Below are positions 9,952-19,241 of a stretch of 64,000 bases of DNA, in pieces. The first letter of the stretch is position 1. Every line of letters starts with the position of its first letter. Position numbers and translations under genes: made by a program. The notes under the pieces were generated by a model that saw only the letters and a list, made by a program, of their open reading frames with translations, was not told where the DNA came from and made no database searches. Source of the DNA: Paraburkholderia adhaesiva (GTDB lineage Bacteria; Pseudomonadota; Gammaproteobacteria; Burkholderiales; Burkholderiaceae); NCBI RefSeq assembly GCF_021390575.1, contig NZ_JAJEJQ010000001.1, positions 372,001 through 436,000 of the forward strand. The letters run 5' to 3'.

Positions 9952-10599
9952 GTGAAGCTACGCGTCGTCTTGGCGGACGATCACCCTTTCGTTCTGCTAG
10001 GTGTGCACGCCGTGTTGAGCGAGGCGGACGGGATCGAGGTCGTCGGCGAGGCGTCCAGCCCCGCCGCGCTCTTTCGCATACTGGCCACTGTGCCGTGCGA
10101 CGTGGTGGTCACCGACCTAACGATGCCTGGCGGCCCGGACGATGCAGAAGATGGACTGTTTCTGGTGCGGCGGTTGCGCCGCGATTATCCGTCGCTGCAT
10201 GTCGTTGTACTTACCAGCATCACGAATGTCGTCATTCTGCGTGCTGTGATGCATGCAGGTGTCTCAGCAATGCTGAAGAAGAGCGAGCCCATGGACGAGC
10301 TGATACGCGCTGTGCGCGGCGCCGGCTGCGGTCCCGCGTACATCGGCAGTTCGATTCAGCGCGACTTCGCGATTGCAGGCTGGGAGAGCGCCGACAGTAT
10401 GAGAATGCCGCGCCTCTCGCCGCGTGAGTCGGAAGTGGTGCGCTACTTTGCAGGCGGCCACTCGGTTAGTGAAATCGCGAGGATTCTCGGTCGCGACGTT
10501 CGCACGGTGAGCCGCCAGAAGCGCGACGCGATGACGAAGCTCGGTGTTAGTAACGACCCGGGACTCATTGCTCTCGTCCGGGTATACGGCCTTTCATGA
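9952..10599 (+). CDS. RcsB/BvgA-type response regulator 1
   Basis: A 215-residue two-domain response regulator. The receiver starts VVLADDHPFVLLGVHAV, with phosphoacceptor Asp55 in VVVTDLTMPGG. A LuxR/GerE helix-turn-helix follows (LSPRESEVVRYFAGG, then VSEIARILGRDVRTVSRQK). The DNA-binding half resembles RcsB and BvgA more than NarL. The start is a GTG at 9952, directly before the receiver; a GTG at 9907 would add 15 residues. Its stop overlaps an in-frame ATG of the next frame (ATGA at 10596), so the regulators are probably translationally linked. It is likely a target of the hybrid kinase downstream. Confidence 0.92.
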   Translation: MKLRVVLADDHPFVLLGVHAVLSEADGIEVVGEASSPAALFRILATVPCDVVVTDLTMPGGPDDAEDGLFLVRRLRRDYPSLHVVVLTSITNVVILRAVMHAGVSAMLKKSEPMDELIRAVRGAGCGPAYIGSSIQRDFAIAGWESADSMRMPRLSPRESEVVRYFAGGHSVSEIARILGRDVRTVSRQKRDAMTKLGVSNDPGLIALVRVYGLS

Positions 10600-10709
10600 T
10601 CGCGCGTTCGACGCTGGCGGGCCGGTCGCTGCCGGCCGCGCTCCCCTTGTTTGCCACGCGACGCGAAGACGCGCTGCGAGGCCCGTCGTGCAGCGAGCCA
10701 GTTCATGCC

Positions 10710-11390
10710 ATGACAGATATCACCGAAATCACGGCGCCGGTGCGGGTGATCGTCGCGGACGATCACCCGCTCGTGCTGTTCGCGCTGGAGAGCCTGATCG
10801 CCAGCTTTGCCAATCTGCAGGTCGTCGCGCGTGCGCAGACGGCGCCGCAGCTCTTTGAAGAGGCCGCGCGTCACAACTTCGACCTTGTGCTGATGGACCT
10901 GCACATGCCAGGGCTTGGCGGCGAGGAAGGGTACGACGTACTCCGGCGCTTCCGGCAGCGTTTCGCGCAGAAGGCGGTCGTGGTCCTGACGATGGAAACC
11001 AATGCCGACGCGCTGCGTGGGGCGCTCGAACTGGACGTCGATGCAGTGCTCAGCAAGCGCGACCGCATCGATCTCATTCCGGTTGCAATCGCATCGGCCA
11101 TCGCGCATGAACACTACGTAGGCCCCGTGGTACGCGACCTGCTGCTGCAAGCGTCGCGCGCGCAGCGTCGCGAGCAGGTGCATCGGATATTGTCGCGACG
11201 CGAACTGGAGGTATTCACCCATTACGTCTCCGGCCTCGGCGTGACCGAGATCGCGAGTCTTCTGGGGCGCAGCGTCAAGACGATCAGCGCGCAGAAGTGT
11301 GCCGCCATGAAGAAGCTGTCGCTCGACAACGATGTCGAGCTTTACCGTTTCGCGGTGGAGTGCGGCGTTGCACAGGGTGAACCTTCTTGA
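10710..11390 (+). CDS. RcsB/BvgA-type response regulator 2
   Basis: A 226-residue response regulator. The receiver starts VRVIVADDHPLVLFALESL, with phosphoacceptor Asp63 in LVLMDLHMPGLGG. The C-terminal LuxR-type HTH contains VTEIASLLGRSVKTISAQK, very close in pattern to RcsB. The start ATG 10710 (MTDITEI) places the receiver near the N-terminus. An earlier ATG at 10596 overlaps the previous stop and would add a 38-residue basic leader, so it cannot be excluded. It differs from regulators 1 and 3 throughout, so this is an old duplication. Confidence 0.92.
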   Translation: MTDITEITAPVRVIVADDHPLVLFALESLIASFANLQVVARAQTAPQLFEEAARHNFDLVLMDLHMPGLGGEEGYDVLRRFRQRFAQKAVVVLTMETNADALRGALELDVDAVLSKRDRIDLIPVAIASAIAHEHYVGPVVRDLLLQASRAQRREQVHRILSRRELEVFTHYVSGLGVTEIASLLGRSVKTISAQKCAAMKKLSLDNDVELYRFAVECGVAQGEPS

Positions 11391-11428
11391 CCTTCGCATC
11401 CGCCTGATTGCCAGCGATCCATCCGTTT

Positions 11429-12121
11429 ATGCAAACCGCCATCGGGTCTCAGGACTGTATTCAGAGTGTCGATGAATCGCGCGCCCCGGTGCGCGTGATC
11501 ATCGCGGACGATCATGAATGCGTGCGTGTCGGCGTGGCGGGGTTGCTGAGCGCGTCGTTACACATAACCGTGGTCGCCGAAGCGCACGACACGCAGACGC
11601 TCGCCGAACAACTCGACCTCTATCCCTGCGACGTCGTGGTGTCGGACGTCTGGATGCCGGGTATGCACGGCGAATATAGCTCGCTCGCCATGCTGAGGCG
11701 GCTCATACGCTCGCGGAGGGGGCCGGCGGTCGTGGTGCTCACCATGGTGTCGAGCGCGCCAGTCCTCACTGGCCTGCTGCAGTTCGGCTTGACGGTCATC
11801 GTTGACAAGCGCGATGTGCCGTTCTCGCTGATTCCCGCCATCGAAGCGGCTAGCCGCGGAATCCCCTATCTTTCCGATTTCGCACGCACGGCACTGCAGC
11901 GCGCCGGCACACGGTGTCCGCCGTGCGCAGGTGTGCCGAGCGCACGTGAATGGGAGGTCTTCCAGCTTTACGCGCAAGGCATGCCGATCCGCGAGATTGC
12001 GTCGCGGCTCGGGCGCAGCGCCAAGACCATCAGCACTCAGAAGCGCAGCACGATGCGCAAACTCGGTCTCGAAACGGAGGGCGATCTCATGGACTTCGCC
12101 AAGCAGATCGGCCTCACGTGA
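11429..12121 (+). CDS. RcsB/BvgA-type response regulator 3
   Basis: A 230-residue response regulator. The receiver starts VRVIIADDHECVRVGVAGL, with phosphoacceptor Asp73 in VVVSDVWMPGMHG. The LuxR-type HTH at the C-terminus reads IREIASRLGRSAKTISTQK. The ATG at 11429 gives a leader of about 19 residues before the receiver, similar to regulator 2; an upstream TTG at 11408 is also in frame. Only 38 bp separate it from regulator 2, so all three are likely cotranscribed. A 243-bp gap follows before the aquaporin gene. Confidence 0.92.
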   Translation: MQTAIGSQDCIQSVDESRAPVRVIIADDHECVRVGVAGLLSASLHITVVAEAHDTQTLAEQLDLYPCDVVVSDVWMPGMHGEYSSLAMLRRLIRSRRGPAVVVLTMVSSAPVLTGLLQFGLTVIVDKRDVPFSLIPAIEAASRGIPYLSDFARTALQRAGTRCPPCAGVPSAREWEVFQLYAQGMPIREIASRLGRSAKTISTQKRSTMRKLGLETEGDLMDFAKQIGLT

Positions 12122-12364
12122 GTGGTCGTACGACGTGATCTGTCGGAATATCTCGCGAGCTCGATCGTAGTTATGCCGCCCGATTTTAAGAACCGTCCTA
12201 TTCGAGGCGTGCGGCGTACTTCAGATAATGCTTCGCTCGACTCAGATGCGTCCTGGATTCCCGGTGCTACACGCGAATCCTGACGGGCGCGATGGGACGT
12301 ATCGGTTACCACCTACAGACGAGCAGTGCCTGCACGGCATGAAGCGGGGCACGGAGGCGGATTA

Positions 12365-13102
12365 ATGAAGCTCGGTATTCGGTTGGGGATTGAAGCGGCC
12401 GGTTCCGCGTGGCTCGTGTTTGCGGGTTGCGCGAGCGCCGCGATCAACGTGAGCGTTCCCATGCAGGGCAGGAGCGTGTTCGACATGGCGATGGCGTTTG
12501 GCCTCGCGTTGTGCGTTGCGACTTTTGCCGCCGGGCGCGTCGCGAGTGCGCATTTCAACCCGGCTGTCACGATCGGCTATACGGTTGCGGGGCGCTTTCC
12601 CGTGCGTGACGTCGCACCGTACATCGCCACGCAGACGATCGGCGCAATTGCGGGGGCTGCGCTGCTTGCCTTCGTCGCGGGCGGGCGTCCGGGCTTCGCA
12701 ATCACGGTTTCTGAGCTCGGCGCCAACGGTTACGGTGAGCATTCACCAGGCGACTACGCGCTTCATGCCGTGTTTGCCGTCGAGTTCGCCCTGTCGTTCG
12801 CGTTCGTTGCAATGCATCTGATCATGTCCATCTCGCCAAGGCGCCGCGCATCAGCGCCGGTCGCGCTGGGCGCCTGTCTCACAGTGATCTGCCTGATCGC
12901 CATTCCGGTCAGCAATGGCGGAATCAATCCCTCGCGTTCGACCGGTCCTGCGCTTTTCGTCGGCGACTGGGCGCTTGACCAACTGTGGCTCTTCTGGGCG
13001 GCGCCGATGGTGGGTGGCATTTCGGCAGGACTGTGCCACCGGTTCGTGTGCCAACGGCGGGCGAACGCGCGCCATTCCGCCAGGTCGTACGGCAACGCCT
13101 GA
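12365..13102 (+). CDS. Aquaporin Z-like MIP channel with altered second NPA motif
   Basis: A 245-residue six-helix major intrinsic protein. The first half carries the canonical AHFNPAVTIGY. The second hemichannel motif is GGINPSRSTGPALF, so NPA has become NPS. The stretches NGYGEHSPGDYAL and WALDQLWLFWAAP match AqpZ closely, so a water channel is the best guess. A GGAGG lies 8-12 bp before the ATG. It sits between the third response regulator and the hybrid kinase on the same strand, ending 24 bp before the kinase ATG. This suggests cotranscription and perhaps a role in osmotic or envelope signalling. Confidence 0.9.
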   Translation: MKLGIRLGIEAAGSAWLVFAGCASAAINVSVPMQGRSVFDMAMAFGLALCVATFAAGRVASAHFNPAVTIGYTVAGRFPVRDVAPYIATQTIGAIAGAALLAFVAGGRPGFAITVSELGANGYGEHSPGDYALHAVFAVEFALSFAFVAMHLIMSISPRRRASAPVALGACLTVICLIAIPVSNGGINPSRSTGPALFVGDWALDQLWLFWAAPMVGGISAGLCHRFVCQRRANARHSARSYGNA

Positions 13103-13125
13103 GGCAGGGCGACAACATAGTGTCG

Positions 13126-16100
13126 ATGTCACGGAAGCCATCCCTCGCTGATAGTGTCCTCAGGCGGGTGCGGGTGGTGTTCTTCAGGGTGCTCGTTGTA
13201 CCCGTGCTCGTGCTGGGGGGCGGACTATTGCCCGACCTCGCGAGCGACGCTGCGCGCGCGGCGACGGGCTTCGGTGCCGCAGCCGAGGCGGGCGTGGTAC
13301 CGGCCAGGTCGACACCGGCGATGCGACCGGAGCTGATCGTCGGCGTGGTCGCCGGCGGGCGACCACCGCTCGAGGTACTCGACGGCGGGAAGCTGACCGG
13401 CTTCAGTGCGGATTACCTGCGCCTGCTCGTCGGAACGGGTGCAACGCTCGTGCCTCGCGTGTTTGCCGACATGCCTGCGTTGCTGAGCGCAGCATGCAGA
13501 GGTGAGATCGACATCATCATGAGCCGCTTACGCGCGCCGGAGCATGACCGCTGCCTCGCGGTCACTGCGCCGTACCTGAGCGGCAACAGCGCGTTCGTGA
13601 CCCGCGCGGGCAATGAAGGCGTGGCCATGTCGGCTGCCAGGCTCGCACGTGCGCGGATCGCTGTGGAAAAGGGCTTCGTCCTCGAAAAGGTGCTGCACGA
13701 GCAATTTCCTCAAGCCCGCATCCTCGCCTATACGAGTACGCCGGACGCGCTGCGCGCTGTCGATGCGGGAGCAGCGGACACCTACGCAGGCTTCGCGCCA
13801 GCCGTGCGCTACGAGCTTTCCCTCGACACGTTTCGCGACCTGCGCCTCGCTCACGAAGAGCGTAACCGCGTGCAAAAGCTGCGATTCGCTGTGCCGCTAT
13901 CGAAGGAGGCGTTGCGCGACCGGTTGAACGCGGCGTTCGCAGGCGTGCGGCCTGCCGACGCCGCGGCGGTGCGTGCACGCTGGCTTGCGCAAACCGCCAC
14001 CTCTGCGGCGCCCACGCTCAAGCTTAGTGACGATGAGCGCTCGTGGCTGAGCGCGCTGCCAGCGCTAAAGGTCGGCGTTGACGACGACTGGCCTCCGTTC
14101 AGCAGCGGTCGACTACGACGTCCGGGCGGGATTGCCGGCGACTACCTTGACTATCTGGCGCGCGCGCTAGGCGTGACGTTCCAGCCCGTGCCGTTTTCGG
14201 CCTGGCACGATGTGGCCGGTCCGTTCAGCCGCGGCGAACTGGCCTTGCTCGTGACGTCCGCGCACGACGCCACTGTGGATTCGTCCGCGCTCTTCACGCA
14301 GCCCATCGAGCACTATCCGCTCGTGCTCGTCGGCCGCAGCGAAGAGCCGATGGCGCGCGGCATCGAAGACTTCGCTGGCCGCCGCATTGCGCTGGGGCCA
14401 CATATGCCTGCGCTGTCGCAGATCTTCGCCGACGTGCGTGCGGTGCACGTCGCGCGCGCATCGAACGTGCAGGCAGGGCTCCGGATGGTGGCGCAATATC
14501 AGGCCGACGTTCTGGTCGGCAACGCGGCGGCACTCGACGTCCGGCTCAGTCGCGGATACGCAGGTACGCTCAAGGTGCTCGGCGTGCTCGACACCAACGA
14601 AGCCGTCAGCCTTGCCGCGCGCCCCGACCTTGCTCCGCTCGTGGCGTTGATCGACCGCGCGCTGGCTGCGATGCCACTCGCTGAACGCGAGCGGATCCGC
14701 AACCGCTGGGTGACGGGTGGGCCGGGCGTGACCGGCGGCTGGAGCGTGAACGCGTTGCGACTGTTGCCGTTCGTGATCGTGTTTGGCGTGGTGCTGCTCG
14801 TGACACTGCGCGCTTATGTGCTGCTGCAGCGCGAGATGCGCCGTCGCCGACGCGCCGAGCACATTCTTGCCCGGCAAGTGGAACTGCAGGACACGGTGAT
14901 GGAGATGATTCCGTATCCATTGGGTGCGCGGGATCTGGCGGGCCGCTATATCGCCGTCAATCGCGCGTATGAGGAGATAACCGGGCTGCAGCGCGCGCGC
15001 GTCATTGGCCGTGACGGCACGTCCGTGCTGGCGTGGGGTGCGGACAATGACGGACCTGTGGAAGAGCTTTTCCAGCGCGCCGTCCGGGAGGGCGGAAACC
15101 AGCGCGTCGAACTGGCGTTCGACGGTCCAGGCGGCGAGTCTCGACACGGTATCTTCTGGATGCGGCTGTGTCGCGACGCTCACGGCAAGCCATTGTGCGT
15201 GCTCGGCACGATGATCGAGATCACCGAAATTCGTCGCGCCGAAATGCGCGCGCGCGAATCGGAACGGCTGCTCTCGGACGTTACGCGCTCGTTGCCTGTG
15301 CTCGTGTTCCGGTTGCGGCGCTCGTCCTTTGGCGCGTATTCATTTCCATATCTGGGCGGCGACTCGCAGCGCCTGCTCGGGGACGACGTCCAGGAACTCA
15401 TGCGCGCCCGCACGCTTGATGTGGTCCGGGTGCACCGGCATGACCGCAAGCGTCTGCGTGCACAACTCGAGCGCTCGGCGCGGCGGCTCGAACCGGTGAA
15501 TACCGAGTTTCGCTACTTCGGCGGGGCGGGTCTGGTGTGGGTACGCGCGGAATTCGTGCCGCACCTCGAAGAGGACGGCGCGGTCCTCTGGAGCGGGTAT
15601 GCGGTCGATGCAAACGTCGAGCACGCGCGCGCCGACGAACTGGCGCGTGCGCGCGATCTGGCCGAGGCGGCGTCGCGCGCGAAGGACGACTTCCTTGCCA
15701 TGATGAGCCACGAGATCCGCACGCCGATGAACGGCGTGCTGGGCCTCGTCGAAGTCCTCGAGCGCACGCCGCTCAATCCCGACCAGACGCAGATGATCAG
15801 CATGGTGCACGAATCGGCGGGAGCGCTGCTGCAGATACTGGACGACCTGCTCGACTATTCGAAGATCCAGGCTGGCCGTCTCGTCATCGTTTCGGAGCCG
15901 TTCGACGTTCGCGAACTCGTCGACAATGCGGTCGGCCTGCTGGCAGGGCGTGCACACGAAAAAGGCTTGAAGGTGCGCGTCGACGTCGAGCCGGGCGTCG
16001 CGGCCACGCTGCGCGGTGACAGCGTGCGACTTCGGCAAATCCTGTTCAATCTGCTGAGCAACGCGATCAAGTTCACGTCGCGCGGTGAAGTGAGCGTGCT

Positions 16101-17643
16101 CGTGTCTGCGCAAGACGTGCCAGACACAGGCGCGCCCGCGAGTCAGATCCTGTCGCTTGTCGTGGCGGACACGGGAATCGGCATTGCCCCGGACGCGCAG
16201 ACCCGGCTTTTCGAGCCGTTCGTGCAGGTCGAGACGACCACGACGCGGCGCTTTGGCGGCACGGGCCTCGGCCTGACCATCTGTCGCAGGCTTGCAGCGC
16301 TAATGGACGGTACGCTGGAGTTGCACAGCGCGCCTGGGCGCGGAACGGACCTGACGCTGCGTATCGAATTGCCGGTCGAGGTGCAGTCGGTCGTTTCGCA
16401 GGGCTTGCGCGGCAAGCGTGCGCTGGTCGTCTGTGATGACGAGCGCGTGGCCGCTGCATTGATGCATTTCGGCGAGACGCTTGGAATGCACATGACGAGC
16501 GCGTCGGACACTAACCTCGATGCGAACACTATGAGTGCCTATGCCGGAATTGATCTCGTGCTTGCCAGCGAATCGTGTGCGGCCGACATGTCCGGCCTCG
16601 GCGCAGCCGTCATCGGCTTGACCGACAATCCGAAGCCGACCGGCTATCGGGTGGCGGAGACCGGCGTGCGGCTGAGCGTCAATCCGCTTAGCTGGCGTGG
16701 ACTGAATGCGGCCTGTGCGATGGCACTCGTGCGGCCGCAAGTCGTGCCCGAGCATTCCTCCGGCGTGCTTGCACCCGCACTCGCCGTGCCCGATCGCGAG
16801 AAGGAGCGCGCGGCGGGCCGCCTGATACTGGTGGCAGAGGATCATCCGGTGAACCGCGAGTTGATCAGCCATCAACTTGCGTTGCTTGGTTTCGCCTGCG
16901 ATGTGGTGAACGACGGCGCAGAGGCGCTCGTAGCCCTGGAGAAGAATCACTACGGCTGCCTGATCACCGACTGCCATATGCCGGACGTATCGGGCTACGA
17001 TCTCGCGCGGCGCGTGCGGGAAAGCGAGAGCAGGCGGGGCGGCACGCGGCGTCTGCCGATCCTCGCCATCACGGCGAACACCGCGCCGGAGAACCTTCAC
17101 CTCTGCCGTGAGGCGGGTATGGACGACTGTATTATCAAACCCACGCGCGTCGCGACGTTGCGCGAGCATCTTGCACACTGGTTCGGGGCGCAGGGCGTGA
17201 ATCGGGCGACGCCGGAACCGGCTCCTGCAATCGGGCCGCAGCCGCCTGCGCCGGTTGCAGCGGGCGCGATCGAGCCGCTCGATCTGGCTCGCATGATCCA
17301 GGTGTGGGGAAGCGAGACGTTGGTGAAGGGGCTGCTTGACGCATTCGTGCCAGCATTCCGTGACGATCTGGATGCGTTGCCACCGCTCCTCGAAGCCGTC
17401 GACGTCGCGCGTCTGCGCGAATGGCATCATCGCGTGGCTGGCGCGGTGGGCGTGCTGCAGTATCCGGTGCTGTTCGCGTTACTCGATACGTTCCGAAGTC
17501 ATATCGATGTGTATCGTCGTCATATAAGCACTCACACCGCGGCGCAGCTGCGCGACGCCGGGCGTGAACTGATCAGTACGTGCAACACGATACTCGACGC
17601 CATCGCGCAGCAGGCGCGGAGCCTGGCTCAACCCGTGGAGTGA
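13126..17643 (+). CDS. BvgS/EvgS-type hybrid sensor histidine kinase
   Basis: A 1505-residue inner-membrane kinase. Domains in order: an N-terminal signal/membrane segment; two periplasmic SBP_bac_3 Venus-flytrap domains (about 65-290 and 315-530); a transmembrane helix (LLPFVIVFGVVLLVTL, about 547-562); two PAS-like regions; HisKA with His862 (MMSHEIRTPMNG); and HATPase with NLLSNAIKF, DTGIGI and GGTGLGL. A degenerate receiver (about 1092-1210), an intact receiver with Asp1282 (LITDCHMPDVSG) and an HPt domain with His1435 (WHHRVAGAVG) complete it. A GTG at 13120 is an alternative start. It is longer than BvgS (about 1240) because of the extra PAS and pseudo-receiver. The three upstream response regulators are its likely phosphorelay outputs. 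Confidence 0.95.
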   Translation: MSRKPSLADSVLRRVRVVFFRVLVVPVLVLGGGLLPDLASDAARAATGFGAAAEAGVVPARSTPAMRPELIVGVVAGGRPPLEVLDGGKLTGFSADYLRLLVGTGATLVPRVFADMPALLSAACRGEIDIIMSRLRAPEHDRCLAVTAPYLSGNSAFVTRAGNEGVAMSAARLARARIAVEKGFVLEKVLHEQFPQARILAYTSTPDALRAVDAGAADTYAGFAPAVRYELSLDTFRDLRLAHEERNRVQKLRFAVPLSKEALRDRLNAAFAGVRPADAAAVRARWLAQTATSAAPTLKLSDDERSWLSALPALKVGVDDDWPPFSSGRLRRPGGIAGDYLDYLARALGVTFQPVPFSAWHDVAGPFSRGELALLVTSAHDATVDSSALFTQPIEHYPLVLVGRSEEPMARGIEDFAGRRIALGPHMPALSQIFADVRAVHVARASNVQAGLRMVAQYQADVLVGNAAALDVRLSRGYAGTLKVLGVLDTNEAVSLAARPDLAPLVALIDRALAAMPLAERERIRNRWVTGGPGVTGGWSVNALRLLPFVIVFGVVLLVTLRAYVLLQREMRRRRRAEHILARQVELQDTVMEMIPYPLGARDLAGRYIAVNRAYEEITGLQRARVIGRDGTSVLAWGADNDGPVEELFQRAVREGGNQRVELAFDGPGGESRHGIFWMRLCRDAHGKPLCVLGTMIEITEIRRAEMRARESERLLSDVTRSLPVLVFRLRRSSFGAYSFPYLGGDSQRLLGDDVQELMRARTLDVVRVHRHDRKRLRAQLERSARRLEPVNTEFRYFGGAGLVWVRAEFVPHLEEDGAVLWSGYAVDANVEHARADELARARDLAEAASRAKDDFLAMMSHEIRTPMNGVLGLVEVLERTPLNPDQTQMISMVHESAGALLQILDDLLDYSKIQAGRLVIVSEPFDVRELVDNAVGLLAGRAHEKGLKVRVDVEPGVAATLRGDSVRLRQILFNLLSNAIKFTSRGEVSVLVSAQDVPDTGAPASQILSLVVADTGIGIAPDAQTRLFEPFVQVETTTTRRFGGTGLGLTICRRLAALMDGTLELHSAPGRGTDLTLRIELPVEVQSVVSQGLRGKRALVVCDDERVAAALMHFGETLGMHMTSASDTNLDANTMSAYAGIDLVLASESCAADMSGLGAAVIGLTDNPKPTGYRVAETGVRLSVNPLSWRGLNAACAMALVRPQVVPEHSSGVLAPALAVPDREKERAAGRLILVAEDHPVNRELISHQLALLGFACDVVNDGAEALVALEKNHYGCLITDCHMPDVSGYDLARRVRESESRRGGTRRLPILAITANTAPENLHLCREAGMDDCIIKPTRVATLREHLAHWFGAQGVNRATPEPAPAIGPQPPAPVAAGAIEPLDLARMIQVWGSETLVKGLLDAFVPAFRDDLDALPPLLEAVDVARLREWHHRVAGAVGVLQYPVLFALLDTFRSHIDVYRRHISTHTAAQLRDAGRELISTCNTILDAIAQQARSLAQPVE

Positions 17644-17704
17644 CACAGGCGGCGACAGTGGGCAGATTCCGGCGAAATCCGGCCGAGCATGCGCCCGAGC
17701 GGCA

Positions 17705-17733
17705 CAAAAAAAACGCGGCCGAAGCCGCGTTCA
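17705..17733 (-). terminator. Terminator of the LysR gene
   Basis: On the minus strand AACGCGGC-TTCG-GCCGCGTT is followed by a run of T (AAAAAAAA on the plus strand at 17706-17713). It lies about 90 bp beyond the LysR stop, between two convergent genes. Confidence 0.8.
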
Positions 17734-17820
17734 AGCTTGGAGACCCTTCGATGAAGAGTCACTTCTCGCAATTTCAAGATTAGATGCACTTCCGGAAAAA
17801 AGCGAGATAAAAACGCTTAA

Positions 17821-18783
17821 CTAACTATTACAGGAAATTGCAGGAATCGGTCGTGGGGACTCCGTCTGATTCCGGAACCAGTCGACCGTGAAGTCGACGA
17901 ACGAGCGCGTCTTTGCCGGCACATGCCGGCGGCCGGGATAGACGAGCGAGAGTTCCCTGTCCGCGTCACGGATGGTGTAGTCGCCGAGCACGCGGACCAC
18001 GGCGCCGCACGCGAGATCTGCCACCACCTGGTCCGAAGGAAGAATTGCGATCCCCATGCCCGCAAGCGCCGCCTGTCGCTGCATCACGGCATCGTTGACC
18101 GCATACGCGGGTTCGATGCGCACGCCACTGCGCGTTCCGTCCGGGGCTTCGAATTGCCAGTCGTCGCCGTGGATGTCGGACGACGGCGCGAGTACCGTGT
18201 GCTGCGCGAGTTCGGCTGGACAGTGTGGCACGCCCTGGGTTGCCAGGTAGGCGGGCGCGGCTACCAGAACGGGGGCGATCGTGACGAGTGGACGCCGGAT
18301 AAGCGTTCCACCGCTCACCTGTTGCGGAGCGACGATGCCCGCATCGAAACCCTCTTCAATCAGGTCGACTTGCCGGTGCAGCAGCGTGAGACTCACGCGA
18401 ACCTGGGGGAACGTGGCGAGAAAACGCTGGAGCAGCGGTGTGAGGCCGTTGATCGAGAACGACGCGTGGGCAACGAGGCGCAGGGTCCCTGACGGCACCG
18501 CGACGCCATGCGCAATCTGCGTTTCGATGTGCTCCAGATCGTCGAGCACTTGCCGGCACCCTTGTGCGTAAGTCATTCCCGCTTCGGTCAACGACACGCT
18601 GCGCGTATTGCGGTTGACGAGCCGCGTGTTGAGGTGCGCTTCGAGCAGCGCGACATAGCGTGTGACCACCGCGTTGGAGAGGCTGAGGCTGGCGGCAGCG
18701 CGACCGAACGAGCCATGTGCGGCGACGCTCAGGAACACGCGCATCGCCTGAAGCTGATTCATCGATCTTGGGGGCGTCGACAT
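17821..18783 (-). CDS. LysR-family transcriptional regulator
   Basis: A 320-residue LTTR. The N-terminal winged HTH is clear (MRVFLSVAAHGSFGRAAASL, then SNAVVTRYVALLEAHLNTRL), followed by a periplasmic-binding-protein-like effector domain from about residue 95. The subgroup resembles the DsdC/AaeR-like LTTRs common in Burkholderia. ATG 18783 (MSTPPRSMNQLQ) is chosen; ATG 18762 and a TTG at 18804 are in frame. It is divergent from the porin gene across 458 bp, so porin regulation is possible but not shown. Confidence 0.9.
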   Translation of the reverse strand: MSTPPRSMNQLQAMRVFLSVAAHGSFGRAAASLSLSNAVVTRYVALLEAHLNTRLVNRNTRSVSLTEAGMTYAQGCRQVLDDLEHIETQIAHGVAVPSGTLRLVAHASFSINGLTPLLQRFLATFPQVRVSLTLLHRQVDLIEEGFDAGIVAPQQVSGGTLIRRPLVTIAPVLVAAPAYLATQGVPHCPAELAQHTVLAPSSDIHGDDWQFEAPDGTRSGVRIEPAYAVNDAVMQRQAALAGMGIAILPSDQVVADLACGAVVRVLGDYTIRDADRELSLVYPGRRHVPAKTRSFVDFTVDWFRNQTESPRPIPAISCNS

Positions 18784-19241
18784 CGGAGAGTGATTCTCGT
18801 GCAACAGGTGAAGTAAAAGCGGTGGGGGCTACGGGGGAACATCCATGCGGGACGCCGTTGCATGCCGGCCAGATAGTACCGACACGGGTGTGTGTAGGGG
18901 AATGGGACGCTTCTGAATCTTCGGCTTGTATCAAATTCGTCGTGTCGCCTTTCGACAACGCTTTAAAGAGATACGACCGAACTCACCGTCGCATCATGAA
19001 AGTGAGATAGGGCGCGATCGTTGCGATGCAAGCGATTGCGGCGCTAGCCACTTTATTTTTCGACTTCCTCAAAAGACCTTTTGTGTTTATGCGGGGTGGT
19101 TGACGCAAAAGCGTCGCCCATAAACTCAGGGATGCATATCAAAGCAGCGCCGCGTCATAGCGGCATGGAACATGGCGATGCCGGCAGTGAGCCGGTGTCG
19201 ATGTTCTCTTTCCCCGAAGGGCATAGCATCAAAGGAAGGAT
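18784..19241. other. Divergent LysR / porin intergenic region
   Basis: This 458-bp gap holds no gene I can support. Near the porin it becomes AT-rich (19045-19130) and includes CAAAAG-ACC-TTTTG at about 19070-19083 and the candidate promoter listed separately. Confidence 0.5.
19100..19126 (+). promoter_or_regulatory. Candidate porin promoter with embedded inverted repeat
   Basis: TTGACG at 19100-19105 is followed 15 bp later by TAAACT. GACGC-AAAA-GCGTC overlaps the -35, as an operator would. The short spacing makes the promoter call weak. Confidence 0.3.
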
